A stretch of 15,697 nt of DNA from CAZTLI01 sp964614375 (GTDB taxonomy: Bacteria; Chloroflexota; Anaerolineae; Aggregatilineales; Phototrophicaceae). The stretch spans positions 1 to 15,697 of the forward strand of contig CAZTLI010000079.1 of NCBI GenBank assembly GCA_964614375.1, read 5' to 3'. Under the pieces are notes generated by a model that made no database searches, was not told the DNA's origin, and was given only the letters and a program-made list of their open reading frames with translations. Every line of letters starts with the position of its first letter. Position 1 is the stretch's first letter. This document shows, piece after piece, positions 7,022 to 13,822 of this stretch. The position numbers and the translations under genes are program-made.

Positions 7022-8734
7022 ATGCGGAATCTTTTCAGTACGCTCGAAAGCGCGGATAGTGCGCTGCTGCCGTTGTTGGCACAGGCATGGAACATCAACA
7101 TCACGAACCTGAAAGCGCCAGACGCGGTGAAAGCCCTGCACGAAGGGATGCAGGACTCCGCGGCCTGCGAACGCATCTGGAGCAAATTAAGCGACGAGCA
7201 GCGCGGCGCACTCCAAACCCTGTTGGGCAGCGGCGGCAAGATGTCTACGCCGATGTTCGTGCGTCTGTTTGGCGAAATCCGCAAAATGGGCGCGGGTCGT
7301 ATCGAACGCGAAAAACCGCTGGAAAATCCGGCGAGTATTGCCGAGTCACTGTTTTATCTTGGATTGATTGCCGAGACATTTGAACAGGCCGACACCGGAC
7401 TGCGCGGCGTGATTTATGTGCCGACTGACCTCGCGCCACTGCTGCCGACCCATCACACCGGCTATGACAACCTTGAAGCTGAGGAGGCATTGCCCGCCGC
7501 AGCCGAACAGATGACCATCACGCCGATTGAAGTTGTTGACGATATTCAGCAGGCCGATACGTCGGTGGTTGATGATTTGACGACGCTGCTGGCGTATTTG
7601 CAACTGTACAGTCCAGAAGTAGGCGGCGAAACGCTGGCGGAAGCTGACCAGAAGCGTTTGCTACCCCATTTACTGGTTCAAGACCCGGTACGGTTGGCGT
7701 TTTTAGTCGGTGTCGGTGTGGGCGCAAATCTGATTGATGTACAGGAAGGTCGCGCGCATCCCCAGCGCGCCGAAGCCCGCCGCTGGTTGAGCGCATCGCG
7801 GGCGCAGCAGGTCAAGTGGCTGGTCGATGCGTGGCGCGAAAACAAAGTCTATCGCGAATTGTGGCACGTCCCCGGCCTCTTTCCCGAACCCACAGGCTGG
7901 CCTTATGACCCGGTGGTCGCGCGCAAGGCGATCATCAACTTTATTCACGAAGTCGTCCCGGAAAATGCGTGGTGGTCAATTGACGAATTGATCTTCGCCC
8001 TGAAAGAAGACGACCCGGACTTTCAACGTCCTGGCGGCGATTATGATAGCTGGTACATTCGCAACGAGGCGGGTGACTATCTGGATGGATTTGAAAGCTG
8101 GGACGCGGTGGAGGGGGCGCTGCTGGAATTTTACTTTCTGGGGCCGATGCACTGGCTCGGTCTGGTCGATTTAGCCGAAGATGCCGTGCGGTTAACCGCC
8201 TATGGACGGGCGTTCATCAGCGACGGCACATGGCCTACCCCGTTTGAACAGGAAGATAAGGTCGATGTCCAAAATGATGGCACACTCAAGGCATCGCGTC
8301 GGGTATCGCGCATAGACCGTTTTCAATTATCACGGTTTACGATGTGGGAAGCCGCCGCGACGCTGGATGGCGCGCCCTACATCTATAAACTGGATGCAGA
8401 GGGTATCCAGCGCGCATCCGAACAGGGCATCACGACTGAACATATTGCGTCATTCATCCGCCGTATGATTGACGACCAGCCGCTGTCGCCGACTCTGGTC
8501 AAACTGTTGCAGACATGGCAAGCGGGGGCGGCTTCCGCCGTGACCTTCGAGCAGGTGTTGATTTTGCGTACCACCGCGCCCGAAACGCTCGACTACATCT
8601 ATGATACGCCTACTCTGCGGCGCTATCTCGGCGGACGACTGGGGCCAATGGCGTGCATCATCCGCGCGGGGCAGGCCGACGACCTCCGTAGCGCACTCGG
8701 CGATAAAGGCATCGCCGTTGAGGTGTTTGAGTAG
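7022..8734 (+). CDS. Helicase-associated (XPB/Ssl2-like N-terminal domain) protein, probable SOS gene
   Basis: This 570-residue soluble protein ends in a domain (about 441-570) resembling the helicase-associated domain found at the N-terminus of XPB/Ssl2-type helicases (Helicase_C_3 type): IYKLDAEGIQRASEQGI, FIRRMIDD, PLSPTLVKLLQTW, and a last segment ending in RSALGDKGIAVEVFE. No Walker motif or DEAD/DEAH box is present, so it is not a helicase itself. It may act with one or bind DNA. The N-terminal 430 residues are mostly helical, with an FHALF-like pattern seen in related actinobacterial and Chloroflexota proteins. The start at 7022 is chosen because GAGG lies 9 nt upstream. ATGs at 6980 and 7007 are in frame, but the first lies inside the promoter. 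A perfect LexA box upstream implies induction by DNA damage. The family call is from memory and the repair role is inferred. Confidence 0.72.
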   Translation: MRNLFSTLESADSALLPLLAQAWNINITNLKAPDAVKALHEGMQDSAACERIWSKLSDEQRGALQTLLGSGGKMSTPMFVRLFGEIRKMGAGRIEREKPLENPASIAESLFYLGLIAETFEQADTGLRGVIYVPTDLAPLLPTHHTGYDNLEAEEALPAAAEQMTITPIEVVDDIQQADTSVVDDLTTLLAYLQLYSPEVGGETLAEADQKRLLPHLLVQDPVRLAFLVGVGVGANLIDVQEGRAHPQRAEARRWLSASRAQQVKWLVDAWRENKVYRELWHVPGLFPEPTGWPYDPVVARKAIINFIHEVVPENAWWSIDELIFALKEDDPDFQRPGGDYDSWYIRNEAGDYLDGFESWDAVEGALLEFYFLGPMHWLGLVDLAEDAVRLTAYGRAFISDGTWPTPFEQEDKVDVQNDGTLKASRRVSRIDRFQLSRFTMWEAAATLDGAPYIYKLDAEGIQRASEQGITTEHIASFIRRMIDDQPLSPTLVKLLQTWQAGAASAVTFEQVLILRTTAPETLDYIYDTPTLRRYLGGRLGPMACIIRAGQADDLRSALGDKGIAVEVFE

Positions 8735-8763
8735 TAGAGGGAGATTAAGTAGCAGAAATTTAT

Positions 8764-8952
8764 TCAAGCGGTAACCATTCTTGTAATCGGCAACAAAGAG
8801 ATGTTTTTCTGCGCCAATACATCCACCGTAGAATTTTCACTTGACATTAGCGAAACCATCTTTGTGTTCGTTTCTGCAATTACATTCGCACCGTTCATAC
8901 TATCAATATCTTTATTGCCCCCAAAAGGGCACAGATACTGATAACAGTCCAT
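8764..8952 (-). CDS. Small orphan ORF (62 aa), candidate SOS-induced peptide
   Basis: This 62-codon ORF lies alone in the 313-bp space between two larger genes. It has no hydrophobic membrane helix; C3 and C8 flank an aromatic stretch, and the rest is polar with a Leu-Leu-Pro turn near the end. I recognise no family. The evidence that it is real comes from signals upstream: GAGGT ends 4 nt before the ATG, and 19-47 nt upstream stands a promoter TTGCGG-N17-TATCAC whose spacer holds a LexA-like dyad. Codon choice is more AT-rich than in its neighbours, which could mean recent acquisition, weak expression, or a chance ORF. If translated under LexA control it would be comparable in kind, though not in sequence, to small SOS peptides such as division inhibitors. 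Confidence 0.4.
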   Translation of the reverse strand: MDCYQYLCPFGGNKDIDSMNGANVIAETNTKMVSLMSSENSTVDVLAQKNISLLPITRMVTA

Positions 8953-8970
8953 AACGACCTCAATAAATCA

Positions 8971-8999
8971 GTGATAGAATTTTTGTTCTAAATCCGCAA
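8971..8999 (-). promoter_or_regulatory. Promoter with LexA-like box before the small ORF
   Basis: On the minus strand TTGCGG (8994-8999) and TATCAC (8971-8976) are 17 nt apart. The spacer holds GAAC-AAAA-ATTC (8977-8988), within the larger dyad TAGAA-N6-TTCTA. It differs from a LexA box at one position, the same position that differs in the secondary lexA site. Confidence 0.45.
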
Positions 9000-9047
9000 T
9001 AGCGCTCATACCATACGGACTGATAAACCATTCTGATGTAGGCGCGA

Positions 9048-10016
9048 CTACTTAAATTCCATCTCGCGGCGGACGGTTTCGAGCAATGTATCGGCACGGA
9101 GTTGGGCGAGGGTATAACACGGCCCACCCAATTGGTCGGCGAGGCGACTGGCTAAACCCTGATCGAAGGCGACATGCTCCATATTGATAGTGACCGTTTT
9201 GATGTGCGCTTCTTTAATCATCCGGGCGATGCGATGCGATTCTTCCTGTGGAGACAGATCACCACTCATCGACACATTGCCCGCGCCATCGGTCAACAAA
9301 ATCAGCATTGGCATTACGTCGGGGTGCAGCGTGATCTCACGCTTGATTGTGTCATAACACAGGAGCAGACCGGCGGACAGGGGCGTTTTACCCCCTACTG
9401 GAATATCTGCCAGCGCGTGTTTCGCCAGCACGACAGAATTGGTTGGTGGCAGAACCAATGAAGCCCGGTCTTTTTGGAATACGACCAACCCCACACGGTC
9501 ACGGCGTTGATAGGCATCGGTCAGCAGGGACATAATTGCGCCTTTGGTCGCTTGCATCCGTTCGCTGACGGCCATACTCCACGAGGCATCAACAGCGAAT
9601 AAGATCAAGTTGGCGGCTTTACGCACGCGCACCTTTTCTTGCAAATCGCTGCGTTGGAGCGCATAGGCCATGCCCGTTTCTTCTTTTTGCTGTTCGCGTG
9701 CCCGTTGATAGGGCGCCGCCGCGCGCAAAGTGGCATCGAAGGCGATGTCCGAGGGATGTTCGCCAGCGGGTTTGGCGCGCACATACCGTCCCCGTTTACG
9801 TTCGGTACGTGTTCGAGAACGGCGTCCGCTTTGGCGGCGTGACATTTTATCGAGATTGGTCTGTATCGTGCGCGTCTGGAATTCCGCCCCGGTTTCGACA
9901 TCCTTGCCGCCTTCCCACCACTTGCCATCCTGATTCTGAAAGACATCCTGTGGCGCGGGTTGGGCATCGGCGATGTCCGGGTCTGGATTTTCGGATTGAT
10001 TACTTACCGTTTCGCT
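9048..10016 (-). CDS. chlD: VWA-domain half of chelatase D-type protein, read by -1 frameshift
   Basis: The von Willebrand A half of a Mg/Co-chelatase D-like protein. Numbered from the only conventional ATG (9845), the MIDAS metal site is DASWS (86-90), with Thr154 in GGKTPL and Asp186 in LLTDG; an Arg-rich SGRRSRTRT-x(4)-RGRYVRAKP segment (6-26) is characteristic of BchD/ChlD-like proteins. The conserved coding clearly continues 57 codons upstream of that ATG: an acidic/proline-rich stretch, then KWWEGG and TGAEFQTRT before SGRR. No ATG, GTG or TTG occurs there, and no ribosome site precedes 9845. The frame is -1 to the ATPase gene and enters exactly at an A9 run, giving a 691-residue AAA+/linker/VWA protein, a normal D-subunit length. 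The alternatives are a homopolymer error (A10 true) or a shortened separate gene from 9845. Confidence 0.75.
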   Translation of the reverse strand, partial: SETVSNQSENPDPDIADAQPAPQDVFQNQDGKWWEGGKDVETGAEFQTRTIQTNLDKMSRRQSGRRSRTRTERKRGRYVRAKPAGEHPSDIAFDATLRAAAPYQRAREQQKEETGMAYALQRSDLQEKVRVRKAANLILFAVDASWSMAVSERMQATKGAIMSLLTDAYQRRDRVGLVVFQKDRASLVLPPTNSVVLAKHALADIPVGGKTPLSAGLLLCYDTIKREITLHPDVMPMLILLTDGAGNVSMSGDLSPQEESHRIARMIKEAHIKTVTINMEHVAFDQGLASRLADQLGGPCYTLAQLRADTLLETVRREMEFK

Positions 10017-11122
10017 TTTTTTTTATCTGAAGCGGTTTGTTCGTTACTGGTTGTGGTGGCTTCGGCGTCTTCGTCGCTGTCTGCCAATTCCGACTCCATC
10101 TGCTCCAATTGATTGGCGAGCGCATCCATATTCACCTGTGCGTCGGAAAAAGGACCGCGCTTCAAGCGATGTGGAATCGCCAATTCAACTGCCAGCAAAA
10201 TATCATCGCGGTTTATCTGCCGCCGACCCTGAAACGCAGCATGGGCACGCGCGGTTTTCAGAATCACAAGGTCGGCACGGTGACCATCAATGTGCATCGA
10301 ACTGGTCATCAGCGCAATCATCCGCAGGTCGCCGCGCGTGTACTGCACGTCATCGACAATCTCGCGGGCGGCGGCAATGCGTTCGCTGAGTTTATGTTCT
10401 TCCGGCATCCATTTTTCGAGGAAGGCTTCGGCATCATGTTCATGTTCGATGTGCCGTTCCAGGATTTCCACGCGCGCCTGTGCCGCATCAATCCCACGCA
10501 CTTCGACAGATAGCGCGAACCGGTCGAGTAACTGGGGACGCAGGTCACCCTCTTCCGGGTTCATCGTGCCGACGAGGATAAAACGCGCGGGATGGCTGAA
10601 GCTAATGCCCTCGCGCTCAACGACATTGACACCCATCGCGGCACTATCAAGCAGCAGGTCAACCACATGGTCATCAAGCAAATTCACTTCATCGACGTAC
10701 AAAATCCCACGATTAGCAGCAGCCAGTACACCGGGGTCAAATTGACGTTCGCCCTTTTGGATGGCTTTTTCAATATCGAGCGTGCCGACCACGCGGTCTT
10801 CTGTCGCGCTGACAGGCAAATCAATAAACCGGATACGACGGCGTTCAACAGGCGGTTTTTTGCCATTGCCATACCGTTCACGCGAAATGTCCGACCACGT
10901 ATCAGGTGAGTTCGGGTCATCATTAAATGGCGAGTCGGCAATGACATCGACTTCGGGCAGCAGCGCAGCGAGGGCACGGGCAGCGGTGGATTTACCGGTA
11001 CCGCGTTCGCCACGAATCAACACGCCGCCAATTCGCATATCAATCGCATTGAGGACAAGCGCCATTTTCATGCGGTCTTGACCGACTATAGCTGTGAAGG
11101 GATAGATGACTCGTCTGCTCAT
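10004..11122 (-). CDS. chlI: AAA+ ATPase of Mg/Co-chelatase I/D type
   Basis: This 372-residue AAA+ ATPase is of the BchI/ChlI type, which forms rings that drive metal insertion into a tetrapyrrole by a large H or CobN subunit. Motifs are the N-terminal YPFTAIVGQDRMK (7-19), Walker A GERGTGKST (38-46), the helical insert with ERRRIRFIDLPVSATEDRVVG-type residues (93-113), Walker B GILYVDE (139-145), sensor 1 GTMNPEEG (185-192) and the arginine-finger region LRPQLLDRF (194-202). Residues 340-372 are an acidic, Ser/Thr-rich tail ending in KKKAKR, which is the beginning of the linker found in D subunits. Normal termination gives an I-like subunit. A -1 slip at the A9 run gives an I-linker-VWA D-like subunit. 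No H or CobN gene is in the window, so the metal is unassigned. Confidence 0.9.
   Translation of the reverse strand: MSRRVIYPFTAIVGQDRMKMALVLNAIDMRIGGVLIRGERGTGKSTAARALAALLPEVDVIADSPFNDDPNSPDTWSDISRERYGNGKKPPVERRRIRFIDLPVSATEDRVVGTLDIEKAIQKGERQFDPGVLAAANRGILYVDEVNLLDDHVVDLLLDSAAMGVNVVEREGISFSHPARFILVGTMNPEEGDLRPQLLDRFALSVEVRGIDAAQARVEILERHIEHEHDAEAFLEKWMPEEHKLSERIAAAREIVDDVQYTRGDLRMIALMTSSMHIDGHRADLVILKTARAHAAFQGRRQINRDDILLAVELAIPHRLKRGPFSDAQVNMDALANQLEQMESELADSDEDAEATTTSNEQTASDKKKAKR
10016..10024 (-). promoter_or_regulatory. A9 slippery run, probable -1 frameshift site
   Basis: On the minus strand GAT is followed by nine A and then GCG. The ATPase frame reads GAT-AAA-AAA-AAA-GCG and stops at TAA 10004-10006. 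Slipping back one base reads AGC-GAA-ACG and continues through the VWA domain. In the VWA frame a TAA lies at 10023-10025, so the two open frames overlap only from 10022 to 10004, which brackets this run. A9 also supports RNA polymerase slippage. I see no clear Shine-Dalgarno stimulator or stable hairpin next to it. Confidence 0.65.
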
Positions 11123-11164
11123 ACCATCGTCCGTCTTGTGTAGTGTCTATGTCCAAACAAACCG

Positions 11165-11193
11165 ATTATACGTGACGTACAGACAGGTTACAA
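11165..11193 (-). promoter_or_regulatory. Promoter of the chelatase ATPase gene
   Basis: On the minus strand TTGTAA (11188-11193) and a perfect TATAAT (11165-11170) are 17 nt apart. The leader to the ATG at 11122 would be about 36 nt. Confidence 0.6.
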
Positions 11194-11278
11194 TTGCCAG
11201 CTTAGTCCATTTAAGAAATTTTAAACAGATTCGCAGCAGGTTCAGCCCGGGCCTTGAGTGGGCGATATTTTTTGCGGC

Positions 11279-11307
11279 TTGACAGAAAATCAGAATCGCT
11301 TTACTAT
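11279..11307 (+). promoter_or_regulatory. Promoter of the padR operon
   Basis: TTGACA (11279-11284, perfect) and TACTAT (11302-11307) are 17 nt apart, one of the strongest promoters in the window. The -10 overlaps the first of two tandem operators, so repressor binding would block initiation. Confidence 0.75.
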
Positions 11308-11338
11308 ATCCGTAGTTGATATATCCATAGTCAATATA
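11305..11338. promoter_or_regulatory. Two tandem operator-like dyads before padR
   Basis: TATATC-N7-GATATA (11305-11323, perfect) is followed with a 15-bp period by TATATC-N7-AATATA (11320-11338, one mismatch). The two share TATA at 11320-11323, and their 7-bp centres are alike (CGTAGTT and CATAGTC). They cover the -10 and the start of transcription, as expected for PadR autorepression. Confidence 0.6.
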
Positions 11339-11363
11339 GCGATGACAGATAGAGAGGTTAGAC

Positions 11364-11720
11364 ATGGCAAAAGCGCGCAATCCCGATGATATGCTGCCGC
11401 TGACTCCGGCAGTGTTTCATATCTTGCTGGCGCTGTTCGATGGCGAAAAACACGGTTACGCCATCATGCAAGAAGTCGAAACGGTGTCGGCTGGACAGGT
11501 CAAAATGGGGCCGGGCACGCTCTATGGCTCTATCAAACGCATGTTGGAGGCCGGACTCATCGCAGAAACCGATGAACGCCCCGACCCTGACCTCGATGAC
11601 CAGCGACGGCGCTACTACACACTCACCAATTTTGGTGAAATCGTCGCGCGGGCAGAGGCGCGGCGGTTGGATGCGCTCGTCCATTTAGCGCAGCGCAAGC
11701 GTCTATTGGGGAACGCCTGA
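11364..11720 (+). CDS. PadR family transcriptional regulator
   Basis: This 118-residue PadR-type winged helix-turn-helix regulator begins with the family pattern LTPAVFHILLAL (13-24), then GEKHGYAIMQEV (27-38), the recognition region GPGTLYGSIKRMLEAGLIAE (49-68) and the wing with RRRYYTLTNFGEIVARAE (80-97). A short C-terminal helix (98-118) would mediate dimerisation, the size of the small subfamily 2. These proteins usually repress their own operon and often an adjacent membrane or efflux gene. AGAGAGG lies 6 nt before the ATG. The stop codon overlaps the next gene's start (TGATG), so the two are translationally coupled. The effector is unknown. Confidence 0.93.
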   Translation: MAKARNPDDMLPLTPAVFHILLALFDGEKHGYAIMQEVETVSAGQVKMGPGTLYGSIKRMLEAGLIAETDERPDPDLDDQRRRYYTLTNFGEIVARAEARRLDALVHLAQRKRLLGNA

Positions 11721-12274
11721 TGAAACTATCTATCGCTCTCTATAAGCTGATGCTGTACCTGTATCCCCGCACCTTTCGCCGTGAGTATGGCGATTTGATG
11801 GCGCAGGTATTCGCCGACCTGTGCCGTGATATGGGCAAACAGCATGGTCTGTTCGGGATGATGCGCCTGTGGGGGCGCACCCTGCTCGACCTATTCGTAA
11901 CTGTACCGAAAGAACAACTCGAAGCCTTTGGTTATAGGAGAACCCAACTTATGGATGTCAAGGCCTTCAACACCCAACTGAATGACACTGTACTGTCCTT
12001 CATCGCCGACCTGCGTGATGGGTATAGTGTCCTGCAATGTATCGAGCGCGTGAGCGACAGCGCACCCGAACCGACTGCCAGCGAATTCAAACTCATGCTA
12101 GAAGATGTACAATCGGGTACGAAGTGGCCTGTTGCCATCGGGCATATGCAGGCGCGTGTGCAGTCCAAACCCCTGGGCGAATTCATCGCCACAATGCACA
12201 CACAGCTAGCGGAAGGTGGCAATCTGGCTGACCGCCTCGAAATCCTCTTAGATAAGTTCGCCAGCAACCAGTAA
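11720..12274 (+). CDS. PadR-linked protein: permease-prefix-like N-terminus plus T2SS F-like segment
   Basis: This 184-residue protein is coupled to padR by a TGATG overlap. Its N-terminal part (1-70), with YKLMLYLYPRTFRREYGDLM, VFADLCRDM and LWGRTLLDLFVTVPKE, resembles the prefix segment encoded next to PadR genes or at the front of MacB-like permeases. The C-terminal part (about 95-180), with DLRDGYSVLQCIERVSD, APEPTASEF, LEDVQSGT and EGGNLADRLEILLDK, resembles the cytoplasmic half of type II secretion F/TadB proteins, but the usual membrane helix is absent. An internal ATG at 11951 (M78) at the domain junction is preceded by AGGAG 10 nt upstream, so the second part could also be made alone. 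Both resemblances are from memory and the function is unknown. The stop lies 5 nt from the convergent stop of the next gene. Confidence 0.65.
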   Translation: MKLSIALYKLMLYLYPRTFRREYGDLMAQVFADLCRDMGKQHGLFGMMRLWGRTLLDLFVTVPKEQLEAFGYRRTQLMDVKAFNTQLNDTVLSFIADLRDGYSVLQCIERVSDSAPEPTASEFKLMLEDVQSGTKWPVAIGHMQARVQSKPLGEFIATMHTQLAEGGNLADRLEILLDKFASNQ

Positions 12275-12279
12275 GCCAT

Positions 12280-13158
12280 CTACTCTTGCAGGGCGTTAAA
12301 CAGGTCTGTACCGGTCAGACCTGCCTCCAGCCTATCCATTGCATGGTTATAGCGCACCATCACATTGATGCGTTCATCGTCATTGGAATACATGAAAATA
12401 ATACGTCCCGGATTTGGTCCCGGTGTTTCGTCCGGTGGATAATTAACGATGATTTGCAGAATGTCTGCGGCGATGTCGCCCATTGTGGCAGTGTCATTGA
12501 TGTCTTCAACGACGATGGTGAAATCAAAGTCTGTCTCCATCACTGCGAATCGGCCTTGTGTACCCGGCGCGCTACAGATTTCGCCAAAGGCATAGACATC
12601 GACTTCGGCGTTAATCTCCGCTTCATCGAGCGCATTTTGTACTGCCTGCGTAATGTCCGGCAGTGATTCGCGATGCCATGACCATGCACACGGCACGGTG
12701 GTTGCAAAACCGGGTGTACGTGTCATCGTTGGCGATGGGGGGTCTGTTGGTACAATCGGCGCGTCATGAATGGTTGCGGTCATTGCTGCAATTCTAGTTT
12801 GCGTATACTGAACGGCTGCTGTCCCTGTTGGGTCGAAAGGTGTCGTCGGTGGTGGGTCGTGGGAGGTCGGGCTAAGGTTTGAAATCGCTGTGCCTGTTGC
12901 GTCGATTGGCATAACATCATCAACTGTGACGGCGATACTCGCGACAGCAGTCTCTGTGAGGTGTGCTTCAAGGGTCATATTGCTGGCAATGACAGCAGTT
13001 GCAGTCGCTTGCAATTCACTGCTGGCTCGATTGCTCGACAGTGTTATGCTAAGAAAAATGCCGAGTCCAACTACTATCGCTCCTAAAAGGATAAGCGTAA
13101 CCAGAAAAGACGATTGCTGAGTTTGTTTACGTTTGGGTTTGTCGCCAATATCGTTCAT
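12280..13158 (-). CDS. Membrane-anchored two-cysteine ectodomain protein, third paralog
   Basis: This 292-residue protein has a cytoplasmic N-terminus containing DKPKRKQ (6-12), one membrane helix (18-40), a long Thr/Ala/Pro-rich stalk (45-155) and a C-terminal domain of about 130 residues outside the membrane. That domain starts at Cys157 (VPCAWSW) and has a second Cys195 (FGEIC), then FTIVVEDI, GDIAADILQIIVNY, GRIIFMY and a final G-x-G-x-x-LF. The same order of elements occurs in the two genes upstream, so the three are paralogs. The start overlaps the stop of the second paralog by 4 nt (ATGA), so they are translationally coupled. I do not recognise the family. A sensory, adhesive or scaffolding surface role is conceivable but unproven. 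Confidence 0.8.
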   Translation of the reverse strand: MNDIGDKPKRKQTQQSSFLVTLILLGAIVVGLGIFLSITLSSNRASSELQATATAVIASNMTLEAHLTETAVASIAVTVDDVMPIDATGTAISNLSPTSHDPPPTTPFDPTGTAAVQYTQTRIAAMTATIHDAPIVPTDPPSPTMTRTPGFATTVPCAWSWHRESLPDITQAVQNALDEAEINAEVDVYAFGEICSAPGTQGRFAVMETDFDFTIVVEDINDTATMGDIAADILQIIVNYPPDETPGPNPGRIIFMYSNDDERINVMVRYNHAMDRLEAGLTGTDLFNALQE

Positions 13159-13820
13159 TGACTACCCTGCCCGTCTATCGTGCTCATTAGCAGCGGCATC
13201 AGTTCACTGTTGCTCACATTATACAATCCCATATTCATCGCGTCGTTGAATGAGAAGTGGAACGTCAGTTGGTTTCGGCTGTCGGCAAATGTAACCAGGA
13301 GCGTACCCGGCAGCGCATTGTAATTGTAGATATAGGGTCGTGTGATATTCAGGATGAATACCATATAGTCACTCAGAGTATTCACATCCTCAATCGCTTC
13401 AACTGGAACGAAGAAATAATACAGCACTGCCACATGGTCATAGAGATTGGTCGGTGTCGGCGGCACATTCCCACCCGGATTCACACAGATACGTCCAGCA
13501 TCACGGTGTTGATAAACTTGAACGACCGCGTTGGATGTTGGAAAGCGTTCAGTGAATCGCATCGCCATATTCCCGGTGAGATGATCGTCGGGCAAAACCG
13601 TATTCCGATTGATACAGTATGGTACAGGTGCTGTCGGCGAAATCATATCCGCATCCAATAGTGCTGTGTTGGTGAAGATGTCGCCCGCAGACGCGACGTT
13701 GTTATCTGCTAATGTAACCACCATCATCACCGCTACGATGCTCATCACGCCAACACAAACCAGCGCCACGATGCCCATGACTTTCTGAAAACGGGTTAGG
13801 GGTTGAGATGTCGTATTCAT
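13155..13820 (-). CDS. Membrane-anchored two-cysteine ectodomain protein, second paralog
   Basis: This 221-residue protein has a short cytoplasmic N-terminus (1-12), a membrane helix (about 13-37), almost no stalk, and an ectodomain with Cys69 (VPYCIN) and Cys112 (GRIC). These are followed by VAVLYYFFVPVEAI, TLSDYMVFILNIT, PGTLLVTFAD and the ending NMGLYNVSNSELM, which match the layout of the flanking paralogs although identity is low. The start at 13820 is chosen because GGGAGA lies 6 nt upstream. An in-frame ATG at 13826 overlaps the preceding stop, and a longer reading to 13850 would run into the upstream gene. It lacks the DKPKRK motif of the other two. The function is unknown. Confidence 0.78.
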   Translation of the reverse strand: MNTTSQPLTRFQKVMGIVALVCVGVMSIVAVMMVVTLADNNVASAGDIFTNTALLDADMISPTAPVPYCINRNTVLPDDHLTGNMAMRFTERFPTSNAVVQVYQHRDAGRICVNPGGNVPPTPTNLYDHVAVLYYFFVPVEAIEDVNTLSDYMVFILNITRPYIYNYNALPGTLLVTFADSRNQLTFHFSFNDAMNMGLYNVSNSELMPLLMSTIDGQGSQ

Positions 13821-13822
13821 AA

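Noticed and set aside
9970..9986. CATCG-C-CGATG dyad downstream of the A9 run as a frameshift-stimulating hairpin
   Set aside because: The full dyad would leave a one-base loop, and the foldable form has only three pairs, so it is unlikely to be a stimulator.
11147..11380. Minus-strand ORF across the chlI/padR intergenic region
   Set aside because: It overlaps the padR promoter, operators and start, and the chlI promoter; its sequence shows no family pattern and it has no ribosome site I would trust.
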